From: Nyssa sinensis
Lineage: Eukaryota > Streptophyta > Magnoliopsida > Cornales > Nyssaceae
Assembly (NCBI GenBank): GCA_008638375.1
Contig: CM018046.1
Location: 39,423,706 to 39,487,705 of the forward strand
DNA: 64,000 nt
Direction: 5' to 3'
The notes below the pieces were generated by a model that was given only the letters and a program-made list of their open reading frames with translations, searched no databases and was not told where the DNA came from. The position numbers were made by a program, and so were the translations under genes. Below are positions 32,825 to 45,208 of the stretch, in pieces (position 1 is the stretch's first letter; the number at the start of each line of letters is the position of its first letter).

Positions 32825-33055
32825 GAAATATTGGCGTTGGTTGTAAGCGTGTCATACTCATAATTTGATTGACGTGTGTATATGAAATATAATTATAATT
32901 TAAATGATATAGAAGTACTAATATTTATTGTAAATATACAATATTCGTGATCTGATTGATATATATATATATATATATATATAGTACACACAAATATAAT
33001 TACACATAAAATAAATAAATATAACACACTCACAATCTAGCACTAGCACTCCTCG
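32825..33055. mobile_element. degenerate relative of the 63-kb MULE-type MITE
   Basis: GAAATATTGGCGTTGGTTGT through TACTCATAATTTGATTGACG then TGTGTA aligns with the left half of the element at 63062-63200 (GAGAAGTGCTAGCGTCAGTT ... ATCTGATTGACGTGTGTA). A second partial unit starts at about 32911 (AGAAGTACTAATATTTATTG ... ATCTGATTGATAT). The right end CACTAGCACTCCTC is near 33055. Probably two nested or tandem copies. Confidence 0.45.
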
Positions 33056-33317
33056 TGGACGACATTACAAGATACCCCTTGTAAGTGATGCTTCGTGGAT
33101 CATAAAGTCATTCCAAATTCACCGTCTCTGGTCCATGTGTTAACTTGGTCTTTTGAAAGTCACCCTTTGAATTGACCATTCTCTTCAACCATATATGGAA
33201 TCAATTTCAATGATAAATCCAACTATATTTTTACTTTTTCCACTCTGAAAAAAATGAAGAAGTCACATCAGGGTCTAGTGTGTTTTAACTTTTACATGCG
33301 GTAATCACATTCATGCA

Positions 33318-33320
<3 letters not shown>

Positions 33321-33364
<44 letters not shown>
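33321..33364. repeat. (TA)22 microsatellite
   Basis: Uninterrupted TA run. Shorter ones occur at about 32959-32983, 33490-33506 and 33545-33563. Confidence 0.97.
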
Positions 33365-33367
<3 letters not shown>

Positions 33368-36020
33368 AAGGGTGGTAAAAGTATTCAAATAAATTATAAC
33401 AAATTTCGATTTAAAATAATCATCCTTTTATTTTTGATATAAAATGTTTGAAATTAAGTAAAATAGTATGTATAATGATTTTTTTTTCAATATATATATA
33501 TATATTTTATTTCTAAATAAAAGTCAGAGGTCTTACAAGCATTTATATATATATATATATATTATAATAAAATTTACTATCTTGTGTCTATGAATAAATT
33601 TTTACAAAAAATAATTGTAAAAAATTAAATTTTTTCCTTTTTGGGAGTCATGCCACTGTGTAGATTGGTCACTAATTTGACCATTTTATAATAATCGTAT
33701 ATAAAATTCAGATTAATAACAAAAAAAAAAAAAAACTAACTAAAATTTGTCTGACTTAATTTGCACAGTTGTGGCCTAGACGGGTCAAGATTGTTTCCCA
33801 CCGATATCATTGTGGCAAATGACGTTTCATGATAGCAAATTTTGTTACAATTAACCGTTCTTATTTACCAACATTAATAATCAAGATGGATTTAGGAATT
33901 TATTTTAAGTTGATAATTTTTAGGCTAAATATTTTATCAAATAATTTAAAACTAAAGAAATATAAAAATTCAATATAACAATATATTAAATCAATAACAT
34001 AATTCATTGGCATAAAAAAACTTACAAATTAAATTAGTAGTCTTGTGATAGGACTCCTACCGGATCGAGATATGTTCTCTCTCTCTCACACACATAGTGT
34101 GTGTGTAACCTTAACCAATCGCTAGGTTCGATTAATATCCCCATTTCATTATTCTTTTAAAAATTCAAATCCTGCTATTTCATTTAGAAATGAAACAAAG
34201 AATATCACTGTATTACTGTCTACTTCAGTAATAAGTCTCGTATTCTATTAGTCTTTTTGAATGTCTCATGCTCTTAAGTGTGTAAACCAATAAAATTTGG
34301 GATGGAGATGGACTCGAGCTTAAGACATATTAATCCACTTCATATACAATGAAATCTTTTAGTATTACATTGGAAATTTGTACAAATTTTGATAGAGAAA
34401 TGCATCTTTATAAAAAAAAAAGTTAATATTTTTTGAATTTCCTTGTGTGCATGATTCTTATTTCAACACATATAATTTACATAAAATAAATAATTTTTTT
34501 TAATAATTAAATAGATAGCAGACTTACCCCATCACACCAAGGGTTAGGACAGAGTTGGAAGCAATTTCATCCCTATCTGCAATATTTATTGCAAATCAAA
34601 ATTGTAAGAATCAATATTATAGATTATAGTACACTCGCATGTCCCATGCACCGTATTTAAATCAAAATTGAGTCATCCCACATGACATCCAATCCAATCC
34701 ATACTATATATAAATTATGAGAACGTGACCTCATCCTTGACACCATTATATTAACAAAAGAAAAAGAAATTGTTATTCTTCAAAGCTATTTTAAAGCTTG
34801 GTTGATTAATTAATTACTCATATGACCAACACTGTAACCTCATCATATCTTTTATCCACTTAATTAGAAATTTAAACTCATTAACTAATCACTTTTCATA
34901 AGTGGACATATATATATATATCTTTTTATTCTCTGAATCTCTACTAATTCATGATCTTGAGTTGGTTTCTTTCTTCATTTTTATATTGAAGAAAAGAGAG
35001 TTGTGAGACGTCGAATTCAAAGAAGGCTTCTACCCTCAACTATGTTGTTTAAGGAAGAATTAGAAGGTCGGTTTTAAATTTCGAGTTGAATTATTTATTA
35101 TTTTTCTAAGGGAAAAAGAACTCAATATAGAAGACGAGTTCATACCAATATATAAACAACTTACAAAATGACCAAAAAAATTCTTTTGCTTTAATAAAAT
35201 ATTGTAGTTACTTTCAACTCATAAGCTAGAATGGGTTTTCATTCGAGTTTTGGGTGTTGCTAGGGTTTCAAAGTAATGTAAATTAGAGTCAAAGGAGGTT
35301 ACGGAAGGCCTAAAGTAGATTCTGACAATCAGAATTTAAACCATGATTTTAGAGGGTCGCAAAATTACAAAAAAAAAAAGAATTAAAGGAATTCTTTTGT
35401 GAAAATATACAAAAAATTTGGAAAGACAAATCTTAATTATAAAAAAATAAGGATAAAAAAAAATTTAAATTTTTAAAAATTTGGGGGCCAACTCCACCAT
35501 TGCCGCAGTTGTTGACAAAGTTTAGACTTCTCAATATTTGTGATGAATGTTAATTGTGTTAGAATTTAAGATAATTAAAATAAATAAGCGTGTGATGTGT
35601 AACGAAAGATTTTAGAGAGACTAATTTTGAATTTTTATAAAATTTTTAGTAAAATAATAAATTAGAATAATTATACTGACTTCTTACCTCTACTATAATA
35701 TCTAACAATTACAAAAAATTTCTATATATTTTCGAGAATTACACTGACTTGCACTTGTCTTCGAACCTAACTTATCTCCAATTTGCACGTGCTTGGCACC
35801 CCAAAAGCTTTGCCCTAAGCATGTGGATTCAAAGAAGTTGCAACGAGATATTCTTTAATGAGTGTGGTACGATACATGATAATGTATTTTTTTAATGACG
35901 TTCTATCGTATGTGTTGTGTCCTATTAAAAAAATTGAGTCACATAACATGTCCATGACAAAATATCATTGAAATTATACATTATCATATCATTATACGTA
36001 CCAATTCCATATATCTAATA
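33365..36020. other. intergenic, no gene seen
   Basis: AT-rich, no supported ORF. At 35640-35760 are two strings of the MULE terminus type (AATTATACTGACTTCTTACC and GAATTACACTGACTTGCAC). At 35345-35515 is a third relative of the 16665-16890 repeat (GGGGGCCAACTCCACCATTG). Confidence 0.5.
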
Positions 36021-36141
36021 AGAAGAATGTTAACATTAGTCGCGAATATATTACATGCCTACATTTTATAAGCGTGCATATATTACACGTGTCAATTAGA
36101 ATGCAAGTATCAAATACTTCAAATTGATGTTAATGTTTCTC
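36021..36141. mobile_element. MULE-type MITE with 9-bp target duplication (8 of 9)
   Basis: Left end AGAAGAATGTTAACATTAG and right end, read on the minus strand, GAGAAACATTAACATCAA are imperfect inverted repeats. TATCTAATA (36012-36020) and TAACTAATA (36142-36150) flank it with one mismatch. The left end also resembles the element at 63062 (AAGTGCTAGCGTCAGTTGCG). A further right-end relative follows at about 36215-36245 (ACACTCCAAATTGAGACCAG). Confidence 0.5.
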
Positions 36142-36150
36142 TAACTAATA

Positions 36151-39100
36151 ATTTTTTAATAGTAACACAATGTATGTGTGCATTATATATGCCAATCAAA
36201 AGACTGAGTGTGCAACACTCCAAATTGAGACCAGCATTTTTCTTTCTAAAAACTTTTCCGTTGCAGTACAATGTATCCAAAACCTAAGATGTGACAACCA
36301 GACGTGGCATGTAAAACAGTGTTGGTGCATCCACCATTCACCATGAATAAGAATAAAGGATGAATTCAAAGTAAGGTAAAGTGGTCAAGTTTTAACAGCT
36401 AGCATTCAAAATAAGGCGTGCTTACTGTAACATACACTGCCAAAAACTGTTGGTCTTTGAGAGTTTGAGTGAAATTGATGTTTGCTCAAAAATGGGTGCA
36501 ATTTGGATTCAGATGCCTTACAAAACATGGAAAAAAGGCCATTAGTCAAAGTGGGCGTGGCACTCTTACCTAGCAACATTTTGCACTTCATAAAATATGG
36601 GTATTTTCACCACCGCCCCAAATAATTTTATTTTCCACACTGTTTCTGCATTTTTTTTTGTTACAGTGATAGGGTATTAATATATATATTACAATCAACT
36701 CAACAGTAAAATAACAATATTACGTAATAATAGAATAAAAATACAAATAAGAACCTTTCAAATATCAACTTTTAAAAGGCAACCTAGCTCAACCCTTGAC
36801 AACCCATACTACAATGAGTCGTCTCTAAAATATGAGCTTTGAATAACCCAACTCAGGACAACTCAACCTAATTCATGATTAGGTAAAAAATAATATAAAA
36901 ATAATATTCGCATCTTTTAATGGGAAAGTGAGATTCGAACCCGATGCTATTAAATCCGACTCAGTGGGCCAACTCGGTGAACTGGTGAATCGGAAGTCAG
37001 ATTGATTCAGTTTTGTCATTAGACCACTTAAAGATATGAACCGGTAAAAACCGATTAATTCCACTGATTTTGTGATTGGCCCAATAAACTAAATGAATTT
37101 GTGTGAATTGGTTGGGTTGTAAATAATTACAAAAAAAAAATATGGCATAATAACCAAAATTTTGAGTAGTTTATTCTTATGAATGATGTTATAATATCTT
37201 TAATATATTCATTAATTATTTTTACATTTTAATATAATGCTTATGTAATATTTAAGTTGAATTTGACAATAGATTTGATACTCGAATTGTAATTTAGTTA
37301 TTTAAGTAAGGAATTATAATATAAGAATTCATATATTATTAATTTTTTTGTTTATAATTAATTTATTTGGTATTACTTTCATATTTTTATTATTTATCGA
37401 TTGCGATTTATTATAGGATATACTGTAAGCTATACGTTTAAGTTTTTAAAATATTTTTTTAATATTTTAATAGTATGACCGATTAGATCAATTGACTCAC
37501 TAATTAAATCAATGACTCATTAATTTGATTTTTTTCTCGAATTGATATTCGAATTGGGTTTGATAACTATGTTGAACCCATGACCTCCCCTTTGGAGGTG
37601 GACATGGGAGTTATTTCATGAGATTGTTTTTATTATTTCATTTTGGAATGTGTTTGATTACCCTATGTTTTGCCATGATTTTATCTTTTTCCCCCTTTGT
37701 GTTTTTTCATTTGTCCTCTTTTTTGTTTCATTGTCTTTACTAACAATGCATTAGTCAAAATTGATATAACACAATAATAGTTCAAAATTGGCTACCACCA
37801 TTGTTCTCATTTATAGAAATTATCGAACATTTTCTCAAAGTTTACAAAATTTTGTGAACAAGATACACCTTTAAACCTTATGCTAAATTTAAACTTGAAA
37901 AGATACATGTATATAGATACAAGATAATATAAATGACAAATAAGAAAAATAAATCTGCAAAAAGATGAACATGAATTCATCATCCAATGTTAAATACAAC
38001 AACAAAAGAACAAAATTCTAGAATTATACAACAAAAAAACAATCATATTTTAGTTTAATTAATTAGGTTTAGTGAAACACACACACGTAATAAAAACTAA
38101 CACAAATCCTAATGATAAAAACTAACGAAGACATTTGATATCAAACATGTCAGTCTTGAGATTTTCATCCATTTGGTTGCATTCATACTGTTACAAGTTT
38201 GTTGTCCATTAATTACATTAAAAATTGCTAAAACAACTAAATAATTTTGACAATAACCATTCAAAACACAAATCATAGTTTTTGTTTTTTTGAGAAAAAA
38301 TCCCTTTTATAATCTATCTGTGCCAAATGGTAATAAAAGCATTTGTTAGATATTGAAACTTTTTCTCCGCTATGTTTATAATTGCATATGTAATAAATAC
38401 AGTTGATATTCTTATAATTAATATTTTTTAAGTTAACAATCTCTAATAATTAATAAATTTTAATAAATTAATTTAGTTATATGGTAGATAATTATTAATT
38501 TTATTAATTAATAATTAATACGTTTTTATAAAAAAGTTTCTTTATAATATTAATTATTAAAGAGATAAAATAGTTATATATACTTATTTATATCTTATTT
38601 ATGACATGTCATAATAATTATATTTATTAATTTAACATATGTAAAGTTAATAGTATTATAAATGAAGAATATTATGACATTAAAAAATACAACTTCTTGA
38701 ATTGAAAATATATTAAGAGTTTTTTTATGTCTAAAGTTAAGTATGAATATATGTATTCTTTTTTTTTATAAAACATCAAAATATCATTAAAATTTTACAT
38801 ATAGAGTTTTAATTTTTATCCTAAAAATCATTAAATGTAAAAGATATTTATTAGTTAATAAAACTATTAAAAATTTTAATAATTAATAATTTTAAAAATT
38901 AATAGAATATCAATATTTTTTTTATAAATTATAAGAAAGTTGACGTGGGTGTCTTTGGAAGATTCACAAAATAAGTTATGTAGATGTAGCATTTCAAAAA
39001 TTAAAATACAATGGAGATGATATTTAGAATTAGCCTAAACTTAGGGGGGGTAATTTCAAATTTCAATAAAACCCTATAATATATATATATAAGAAAATTC

Positions 39101-40480
39101 TTATATTCAATAAAATAAATAAAATATAAGAAAGTGGTGGTGGTTTTTCACATGCTAAAGTGGTTTTCGAACGTGCCCCAACGAAATAAATAAATAAACG
39201 TCGTTTTCATGAAAGGCATCAAGCAAAACGTGCCTCAATAATTATATATATATATATATATATAAATTATTATTTGATGTTGGGTGTTTTGGGAATATCT
39301 AAAGTGGGAATCGGACGCATAGCGACGATCCAAGCAAGGGCCAGGATGATCTCTCGTGACGCCAGCGCGTCCCCTCCTATCTTTATCATGTATTTTATCT
39401 TATTTTTTTATGTTTGTATCTTTGTGCTTTGTCTTTTATGTTAATACACACACACACACATCTCTCTTAGAATATGAAGCGCGGCGAGTATTTGATTCAC
39501 ACGCTGGCGGCTGTTTCTTGGAAGCCGAAGATTAACGAAGGTTCTGAGAATTCTCCTTAATAATTTAGTTAAAAAATGGTTAAAATTTAAGTAGTAAGAT
39601 AAATAACTTAAATTTAAAGTAATAAGTATTTTAATATTATATAAAATTATTTATTCAAGTTTAATTTATAATTGATTCGAGTTTAATTTAATGATTAGAG
39701 GTTTATATAATGTTAATTTAAAATATAAATAAATTAAATTTAGATATAATTTAATATTCATTAAATTTAAAAAATTAAGATTAAAATGATAATTCATCAT
39801 ACCAAAAATTCAAAAATAATATGACAACACTTATCTAACTCATATAATAAATAAATTATTTTAACACGAATAATGACACAATTCATTTAACTTTTTAATA
39901 AATAAGTAATATTAAAATAAACACCATATGTAATCTATTTCGATACATCTAATATGTTTAATCCATCTCAATATACTTAACAAATATAACCATATAATAA
40001 TAAAGGAAGTGGTTGATTTCATAAATATCAATTTTTCTTATGTTTTAAATGCTATTCCTCCAAAAATAAATAAAATACACTAGTTGAGTTATTCATATTC
40101 TTTTATTTCTGTTTTTTCTTAAGTTTTTATTACACTAAAAATATTAATTTATTATTGAAAAATAATTCTTTGTACTAATGTATCCTTAAATTTCATATTA
40201 ATACCCACAATACAAATAATATTAATTTTTATAGAATTATAAAAAAAGTATTACATATACTATATATTTCACTTATTTGTTTATGATTTAAATGAATTTA
40301 AACCTAACTGTTAATTCAGGTTTATGTTTAAATTGTGTTATCGGTTAGCATCATAAAACCGTATTATATATGTTTTGTAGAAGTAAAATCTTTAAATAAA
40401 TAAATAAAGCAAAGAGATTTGAAAAGTCGGGTCTAATTCTGTCAACCCACAGAATTCAAAACTGATTTAACTGAAAAAAA
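36151..40480. other. intergenic upstream of MYC2, no gene seen
   Basis: Over 4 kb, mostly extremely AT-rich (especially 38380-38950 and 39580-40400). GC-richer patches are at 36930-37080 (CCGATT/ACCGGT strings) and 39300-39560 (TGACGCCAGCGCGTCCCC, AGCGCGGCGAG), and a (TA)n run at 39243-39264. ORFs at 36406 and 36879 (61 codons each, minus) have no features. Distal regulatory sequence for MYC2 could lie here but none can be proved. Confidence 0.5.
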
Positions 40481-40491
40481 GCATACTATTG

Positions 40492-40497
40492 CACGTG
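40492..40497. promoter_or_regulatory. G-box (CACGTG) upstream of MYC2
   Basis: TTGCACGTGTAG, 430 bp before the MYC2 start codon, with CACATG 12 bases further on. MYC2-type bHLH proteins bind G-boxes, and MYC2 is known to feed back on its own promoter, so autoregulation is a reasonable inference. Confidence 0.5.
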
Positions 40498-40671
40498 TAG
40501 TGCACATGTCACTCTATCAAGCTGAAAACCTAGCTAAAGGGCAGGCCGTAGGCCGGCTTTAATAACGAACGAGTGGCGCCGCCGATTAAATCGGCGAGCC
40601 TTCGTGGAAACCGCCTGCTTTGTCCACTCGGTTACTCTCTCTCAGCTCAATCAACGCAAAATTCAGCTCAA

Positions 40672-40703
40672 ATGAACTCCAAATGAATCCCAAACCCAAA
40701 TGA
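40672..40703 (+). promoter_or_regulatory. two minimal uORFs in the MYC2 leader, joined by ATGA
   Basis: uORF1 is 40672-40686 (4 codons, MNSK) and uORF2 is 40683-40703 (6 codons, MNPKPK). The stop of uORF1 overlaps the start of uORF2 as ATGA at 40683-40686, and the stop of uORF2 overlaps the start of uORF3 as ATGA at 40700-40703. They matter only if transcription starts before 40672. The CT-rich GTTACTCTCTCTCAGCTC at 40631-40648 would suit a start site just upstream. Confidence 0.5.
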
Positions 40704-40930
40704 AACCCAAATTCTCGCCCCACATATTTCTCCCTTTCAGCTCCCTTCACATTCACCATTCACTCCACCACCCCCCAAGCCGCCTTCTCTCTCTCTACAC
40801 CTTCTTTCTCATCTCCGGCCACACCGACCACCCACCAGAAAACTTCTGCACCACTAATTACACTTCTAGACTGCCGTGTTTCTCTCTATTTTTGAAAACC
40901 TGGACGCCCGGTTGCCTGTATATGGAATGA
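40700..40930 (+). CDS. 76-residue uORF3 ending inside the MYC2 start codon
   Basis: ATG at 40700 and TGA at 40928-40930, so its stop overlaps the MYC2 ATG (40927-40929) as ATGA. The predicted peptide is rich in His, Pro, Ser and Leu ([14 protein letters not shown]) with no family I recognise. The C-rich composition of the leader keeps the frame open, so the peptide may be incidental. If the leader is transcribed from before 40672, ribosomes must pass three uORFs to reach MYC2, and the ATGA overlaps would favour stop-and-restart. An in-frame upstream extension of MYC2 to about 40876 exists but begins with GTG, not ATG. Confidence 0.45.
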   Translation: MKPKFSPHIFLPFSSLHIHHSLHHPPSRLLSLYTFFLISGHTDHPPENFCTTNYTSRLPCFSLFLKTWTPGCLYME

Positions 40931-42972
40931 CGGACTACCGTTTACCGACGATGAATCTGTGGACGGACGATAACGCGTCGATGATGGAGGCGTTTACGAC
41001 CTCTGATCTATCGTCGTTTTGGCCGCCATCATCCGCTGCTTCGACGTCCGCCACTGTGCCCGACCCTTCCAAAGCTCTAAACCAATCACAGCCGTCAATC
41101 GCGCCCTTCAATCAAGAGACCCTCCAACAACGCCTCCAGACTCTGATTGAGGGTGCCCGGGAAAGCTGGACCTACGCCATCTTCTGGCAATCTTCGGTGG
41201 TCGATTTCTCCGGTACATTAATGCTAGGGTGGGGAGACGGGTACTATAAAGGCGAAGAAGACAAGGGAAAGCACAAAACGACTTCGTCTTCGTCGGCGGC
41301 CGAGCAGGAGCACCGTAGAAAGGTCCTCCGGGAGCTCAATTCTTTAATTTCTGGCCATTCGGGTTCTCCTGACGATGCCGTCGATGAAGAAGTCACCGAC
41401 ACCGAGTGGTTCTTTTTGGTGTCGATGACTCAGTCGTTTGTTAATGGCAGTGGGCTTCCGGGCCAGGCTTTCTTCAATTCATCTCCGATTTGGGTCGTCG
41501 GAGCTGAAAGACTTGCGAGCTCTCCCTGCGAGCGAGCCCGCCAAGGGCAAGTGTTTGGATTGCAAACCATGGTGTGTATTCCATGTGCAAATGGTGTTGT
41601 CGAATTGGGTTCGACGGAATTGATATTACATACCTCGGATCTCATGAACAAGGTTAGGTTTTTGTTCAATTTTAATAATAATAATATGGAAATGGGTTCG
41701 TGGCCGGCGCTGATGGATCACGGCGAGAATGACCCGTCTGCACTTTATATAAGTGATCCATCGTCGTCGGGAATTGAAATTAGGGACTCTGTTAACACTG
41801 TTACCACTACGCCAATTCCTTCACAAAATCATGAAATCTCAAAGCAAATTGTATTCGAAAACCCTAGTTCGAGTACTTTAACTGAAACCCCCAGTGCAGT
41901 TGATGTTCACAATCCCCATCCTCACCAACACCGCCAGCAGCAACAGAACGAAAAACAGAGCTTCTTTACCAGAGAATTGAATTTCTCAAAATTCGGGTCT
42001 GATGGAAGCAGTGTTAGGAACGGAAATTCACATTCATGCAAGCCGGAATCTGGCGAGATATTGAATTTTGGGGAGAGTAAGAGAAGTCGTAGTGGAAATG
42101 GAAATGGGAATCTGTTTTCGGGCCATTCCCAGTTTGAGGCGGCAGAGAATAATAAGAAGAGGAGGTCGCCGGCTTCTAGAGGTAGTAACGAAGAGGGGAT
42201 GCTTTCTTTTACTTCCGGTGTGATTTTGCCGTCTACTGGTGTCGTGAAGTCGAGTGCCGGTGGTGGGGATTCAGACCATTCAGATCTTGAAGCCTCGGTG
42301 GTTCGCGAGGCAGATAGTAGTAGAGTTGTAGACCAAGAAAAAAGGCCCCGGAAGCGGGGAAGAAAGCCTGCGAATGGAAGGGAAGAGCCTTTGAATCATG
42401 TCGAGGCAGAGCGACAGAGGCGAGAGAAGCTCAATCAGAGGTTCTATGCACTCCGGGCTGTAGTTCCAAATGTGTCAAAGATGGACAAAGCTTCACTCCT
42501 TGGAGATGCCATTGCTTACATCAATGAGCTGAAATCAAAGCTTCAGACTGCAGAATCCGATACAGAAGAGTTGCGGAACCAAATGCAGTCCTTGAAGAAG
42601 GAATTAGCTAGTAAAGAATCGCAATATTCACCTCCACCTCCACCTCCACCCGACCAAGATCTCAAGATGTCAAACCACCATGGAAGTAAAGTGATAGAAA
42701 TGGATATTGATGTCAAAATCATTGGCTGGGATGCCATGATTCGAATCCGTTGTAGTAAAATGAACCATCCAGCTGCGAGGTTAATGTCAGCTCTGAAGGA
42801 TCTTGACCTAGATGTGCATCATGCCAGTGTCTCTGTGATGAATGATTCGATGATCCAACAAGCGACGGTGAAGATGGGGAGTCGATTTTACACGCAGGAC
42901 CAGCTCAGGCTAGCGTTAACGTCCAGAGTTGCCATAAGCGTCGGAAATAGAGAGCTTGGCGCAAGCTTGTAG
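40927..42972 (+). CDS. MYC2: MYC2-type bHLH transcription factor
   Basis: 681 residues, single exon as usual for this family, start [18 protein letters not shown], the conserved N-terminus. Order: JAZ-interacting domain about 60-150 ([45 protein letters not shown]); acidic activation region 149-171 ([19 protein letters not shown]); serine-rich middle with [10 protein letters not shown]; a short Gln tract at 337-340; nuclear localisation signal [10 protein letters not shown] at 472-481; bHLH at about 484-535 with H491, E495 and R499, the set that reads G-boxes; leucine-type helix to 560; a Pro7 run at 569-575; C-terminal ACT-like dimerisation region about 588-660 ([27 protein letters not shown]). 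MYC2 acts in the nucleus as the main jasmonate-responsive activator, held by JAZ repressors. It is longer than the Arabidopsis protein (623). All domains look intact. The promoter G-box and uORFs upstream suggest autoregulation and translational control. Confidence 0.95.
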   Translation: MTDYRLPTMNLWTDDNASMMEAFTTSDLSSFWPPSSAASTSATVPDPSKALNQSQPSIAPFNQETLQQRLQTLIEGARESWTYAIFWQSSVVDFSGTLMLGWGDGYYKGEEDKGKHKTTSSSSAAEQEHRRKVLRELNSLISGHSGSPDDAVDEEVTDTEWFFLVSMTQSFVNGSGLPGQAFFNSSPIWVVGAERLASSPCERARQGQVFGLQTMVCIPCANGVVELGSTELILHTSDLMNKVRFLFNFNNNNMEMGSWPALMDHGENDPSALYISDPSSSGIEIRDSVNTVTTTPIPSQNHEISKQIVFENPSSSTLTETPSAVDVHNPHPHQHRQQQQNEKQSFFTRELNFSKFGSDGSSVRNGNSHSCKPESGEILNFGESKRSRSGNGNGNLFSGHSQFEAAENNKKRRSPASRGSNEEGMLSFTSGVILPSTGVVKSSAGGGDSDHSDLEASVVREADSSRVVDQEKRPRKRGRKPANGREEPLNHVEAERQRREKLNQRFYALRAVVPNVSKMDKASLLGDAIAYINELKSKLQTAESDTEELRNQMQSLKKELASKESQYSPPPPPPPDQDLKMSNHHGSKVIEMDIDVKIIGWDAMIRIRCSKMNHPAARLMSALKDLDLDVHHASVSVMNDSMIQQATVKMGSRFYTQDQLRLALTSRVAISVGNRELGASL

Positions 42973-43484
42973 GACTGAAAGTTCCTTTGTCAATGGTGTT
43001 AAAGCTCTGGGACATTTTGAGGCTCCCAGTAGTGAGTTCTGTACAATATATTTTGTTTCAAATCGAGTCTTTTGTTAATTTTTAGTATAGTTTGAGCTGT
43101 TGAGGAGATTTAAATTGAATTTTTTGGTCTTTGTTTCAATGTAACTAACTGTAAGCCCAATGAATTTTTGGGTTCTTATTCATGTTAATTGGAGGTTGTA
43201 TGTTACTTGTTCTTGACTTCCTGTGTTTGTAAGATTTGCATGAACTCTGCAACTGTTATATTTCCTTGAATCTCTATTCACCAACTCTTCTTGGTTGATT
43301 TCAACCAACATGAAGATAAAGCAATTGTAAATTGTATCCTCTATTCCTGGACTTTCTTGTACCCTCCATTCAAAATACCGTGATTTTGTTGTGCTTGTGT
43401 TGGATTAGTTAGATGCGCGGTGCTCCCCAAGCTCGGAATTTTGAGAAATGATTGGTACATATACACCACACAGGCACGCGATGT
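42973..43484 (+). other. MYC2 3' untranslated region and downstream spacer
   Basis: No ORF. T-rich sequence (TATTTTGTTTCAAATCG, TTTTTGGGTTCTTATTC) with no canonical AATAAA in the first 250 bases. AATGAATTTTTGG at about 43159 is a possible weak signal. Confidence 0.4.
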
Positions 43485-43605
43485 GCAGCACTAATCACGT
43501 CAAGATTTGCAGGAGCACGTACTAATTATGTCAAGATTCGAATTTTATGTCGAGATTTGCGCACACACGCATTAATTATAACAAGATTCGAACTTTACTA
43601 CTCAC
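43485..43605. repeat. three degenerate units of CACTAATTATGTCAAGATTCGAA
   Basis: GCACTAATCACGTCAAGATTTG, CGTACTAATTATGTCAAGATTCG and GCATTAATTATAACAAGATTCG, 40-60 bp apart, partly with a further GTCGAGATTTGCGCACACACG. Short, non-coding, function unknown. Confidence 0.55.
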
Positions 43606-44041
43606 GCTAACACGAAACGAAAACCCAATTGGGAGGGACATGGATTTTGCATGTTTCTTTTGGCGTTTTACGTTGAGCTGCATGAGTTGTCAATGTAGAC
43701 ATTGGATTTGCATGTTCAGAGAATAGCTAGAACTTGCACAAACTCGTGTTTGGATGCCCTAATAGCAATCATTCATGGCTCGTTTGTGCTTTATAGCTGT
43801 ATATGCTCTTGTTAAAGAAAGTTTTAAGGCTGGTTTTGGGATTTTTTGGGCTTACTTTTGGGGTCTGATTTTGTTCAAAAGAAGAAAAAAAATGTTTGGG
43901 CTTAATTAAACAAAAAATGCCCTAGTTTTATTTATTTTTTTGTTTTTTTGAAACCCTTTAGATTCCATTTTCAATGTTTGACTCCAATTGAATTCTAAAA
44001 ATACACTAAAAAGCATGGTAAATGATGCTGCACTTTTTAGC
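43606..44041. other. spacer, no gene seen
   Basis: AT-rich spacer with T runs and no supported ORF. Confidence 0.5.
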
Positions 44042-44531
44042 TGATGCGTATCCCGAACTCTGCTCCCTGTAGAATGCTCAAAGAAGAAGATCAGAGGACC
44101 ACCGGATTGGCTCCGACAGTAGCCGTTCCGATGCTTAAGTCAATAAAGTTAATTGGAAAGACTGTAATGTAAGACAAAGAATGAGCATGAAAAATAAGTA
44201 TACCTTTAGGGTTTAATTTATAGGTACTAAGTTGATTAGGATTTGGAGCCATGGAAATAGGGATTTGATCATCAGAGATAGCAGTTTCCATGTTGGACAC
44301 TACGCTTGAGAGATATTCATGAGTGATAGTTCCCTTGTTGAAGACTGTTTCTTTATCTTCTGCTCGGTAGAATGTTGAAGGTGGTGATGAGCTCTGAACC
44401 CTGAAGGAAGCTCTGAAGACCCTGTGCTCGGATCAATGAGTTCTGAAGGATAATTACTCAAGCCTGCTCTGAGTGGACGAGTCTGTTCTGTAGGTTCTAG
44501 ATGGCTGAGCCTTATAGTCAAACGTGTCACA
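44042..44531 (-). mobile_element. probable solo LTR or LTR fragment
   Basis: On the minus strand the stretch runs TGTGACACGTTTGACTATAAG ... TACGCATCA, about 490 bp. It holds TATAAATTAAACCC (about 44220) and then, about 90 bp on, TTGACTTAAGCATCGGA (44127-44143). That last string is typical of the R-U5 part of many plant Ty3/gypsy LTRs. The two antisense ORFs across it (44300-44530 and 44091-44300) are then LTR sequence, not genes. I could not find a target duplication, so the ends are uncertain and it may be truncated. Confidence 0.45.
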
Positions 44532-45149
44532 TAATAACTGGTTCTGTCGCTTTATGGTATATCAGTAAAGTTAAAAAAGAAAGAAAGAAACACATACATG
44601 AATGGAATGTATGTCTCTCATCTTTCTGCCATTTGATTAAACAACGTAGCTTTTTCTGAAAGTGAACCAACATGTCTGATCTGTTTTTTTTTTCAATTGC
44701 AAATTGACAATTTGCAATATTCCATCATAAATTCCCTTTATCTCAAAAGTTATTTTCTTAGTGGGTGTGGTGGCCTGGTGGGCTACTTGACTCTTTCCTT
44801 TAAAACCCTTTTTTTTTTTAAATATTTTTTTTTGTGAGTGAATGTTTTCCTTTAAAACTTGAAACAATAACCCTACAATCAAATATCCTTTGTTATAAAA
44901 TTAAAAAAAAAAAAGTGCCGACATCCTGACCAACATGAGACAAGCCCGACTCAGGAATGCCATGACGGCTAACATGGCTGGAATTGCCTTTGCTAGAGTC
45001 AGTCAGTTTTCTATTTGATTTTCCTTCTTAAACATAAAAAAAGCATTCCTTTTTTTTTTGAAATCTTACTTAAATAACAAGAAAGAAAGAGAAAATTTAT
45101 AGATTTTATGCCCGGGTTCTTGCTTATTTATGGGGTGGAATTATGGCAT

Positions 45150-45208
<59 letters not shown>

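Noticed and set aside
36925..36960. tRNA-like box GATTCGAACCCG
   Set aside because: No acceptor stem, A box or cloverleaf could be built around it.
40876..40926. 17-residue N-terminal extension of MYC2
   Set aside because: It begins with GTG, and the family start MTDYRL is at 40927.
44091..44530. Two adjoining minus-strand ORFs as a gene with an intron (AACCCTAAAG/GTATAC)
   Set aside because: The TATA string and the GACTTAAGCATCGGA motif fit an LTR better than a gene.
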